Positions 63,994-64,000 of a stretch of 64,000 nucleotides of DNA are shown piece after piece. How positions within the stretch are numbered: the first letter of the stretch is position 1; each line of letters begins with the position of its first letter. The DNA is from Myxococcota bacterium (GTDB lineage Bacteria > Myxococcota_A > UBA9160 > UBA4427), in assembly GCA_028823175.1 (NCBI GenBank), contig JAPKBZ010000004.1, positions 38,156 through 102,155 on the forward strand. The letters run 5' to 3'. The notes beneath the pieces were generated by a model. It was not told where the DNA came from. It was given only the letters and a program-made list of their open reading frames with translations, and ran no database searches. The translations under genes were made by a program, and so were the position numbers.

Positions 63994-64000
63994 CACGGGA

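Overview
The window looks like a contiguous stretch of chromosome from a high-GC, rod-shaped, Gram-negative bacterium. Evidence: a complete mreB-mreC-mreD-mrdA-rodA rod-shape operon, a membrane-anchored PpiD-like folding factor, a Prc-type tail protease, a lexA-controlled SOS system and full heme and menaquinone pathways. Three luciferase-like (LLM) oxidoreductases, a wax ester synthase/DGAT and the general gene content suggest a deltaproteobacterial-grade lineage (Myxococcota / Desulfobacterota-like, environmental). That placement is inference and weak. No rRNA, tRNA, CRISPR array, insertion sequence, integrase or phage gene was seen. This is housekeeping chromosome rather than a mobile island.

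Layout. 0-2.2 kb: groEL and groES (minus), ending at a bidirectional terminator beside a 16-bp tandem repeat. 2.2-5 kb: lexA behind an AG-rich 12-bp repeat array, then a tightly overlapping trio of two PTPS/QueD-family proteins and GTP cyclohydrolase I. 4.9-7.5 kb (minus): an SDR and a PpiD-like isomerase. 7.9-13.5 kb: the rod-shape operon. 13.6-16.6 kb: an HMGL-like aldolase, a HAD-IB hydrolase, thioredoxin and a macro-domain protein. 16.6-22.5 kb: heme operon hemX-hemA-hemC-cobA/hemD-hemB plus a DUF4177 protein. 22.6-26.9 kb (minus): an ABC1 kinase, an LLM enzyme and WS/DGAT. 27-33 kb: CBS protein, tandem Usp, RNase HII, TruD, CysK, gamma-carbonic-anhydrase-like protein, TetR regulator and a small membrane protein. 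33-41 kb: DNA polymerase I, Dus, and a compact ParE/ParC pair. 41-46 kb (minus): a BolA plus Grx/IscA-like/rhodanese fusion module, Prc, and an LLM enzyme. 46-49 kb: class I fumarase, a SpoU methyltransferase and a GATase. 49.3-58.8 kb: a MerR regulator followed by an uninterrupted menaquinone operon menF-D-H-B-A-C-E. 58.9-64 kb: a third LLM enzyme, a PuuD-like amidotransferase, a YeeZ-like SDR, an SGNH hydrolase and an aminotransferase.

How the parts work together. FolE makes dihydroneopterin triphosphate, the substrate of the PTPS/QueD family encoded just upstream. The hem genes take glutamyl-tRNA to uroporphyrinogen III and on toward siroheme/cobalamin. The men genes take chorismate to demethylmenaquinone; menG/ubiE is not here. 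BolA and CGFS glutaredoxin are a known Fe-S partnership.

Most interesting points. (1) The two tandem PTPS paralogs have lost complementary active-site residues, which suggests an obligate heteromeric enzyme. (2) The MerR gene has a dyad placed exactly in its promoter spacer, and its stop codon overlaps menF. (3) A three-domain glutaredoxin / cysteine-free IscA-like / rhodanese fusion sits next to bolA. (4) groESL carries a non-CIRCE inverted repeat at the start of its transcript. (5) Short 10-16-bp tandem repeats recur at gene borders.

G+C rises visibly from the mid-window core genes to the men cluster. Residue numbers and motif calls come from reading the sequence by eye; no database search was possible.
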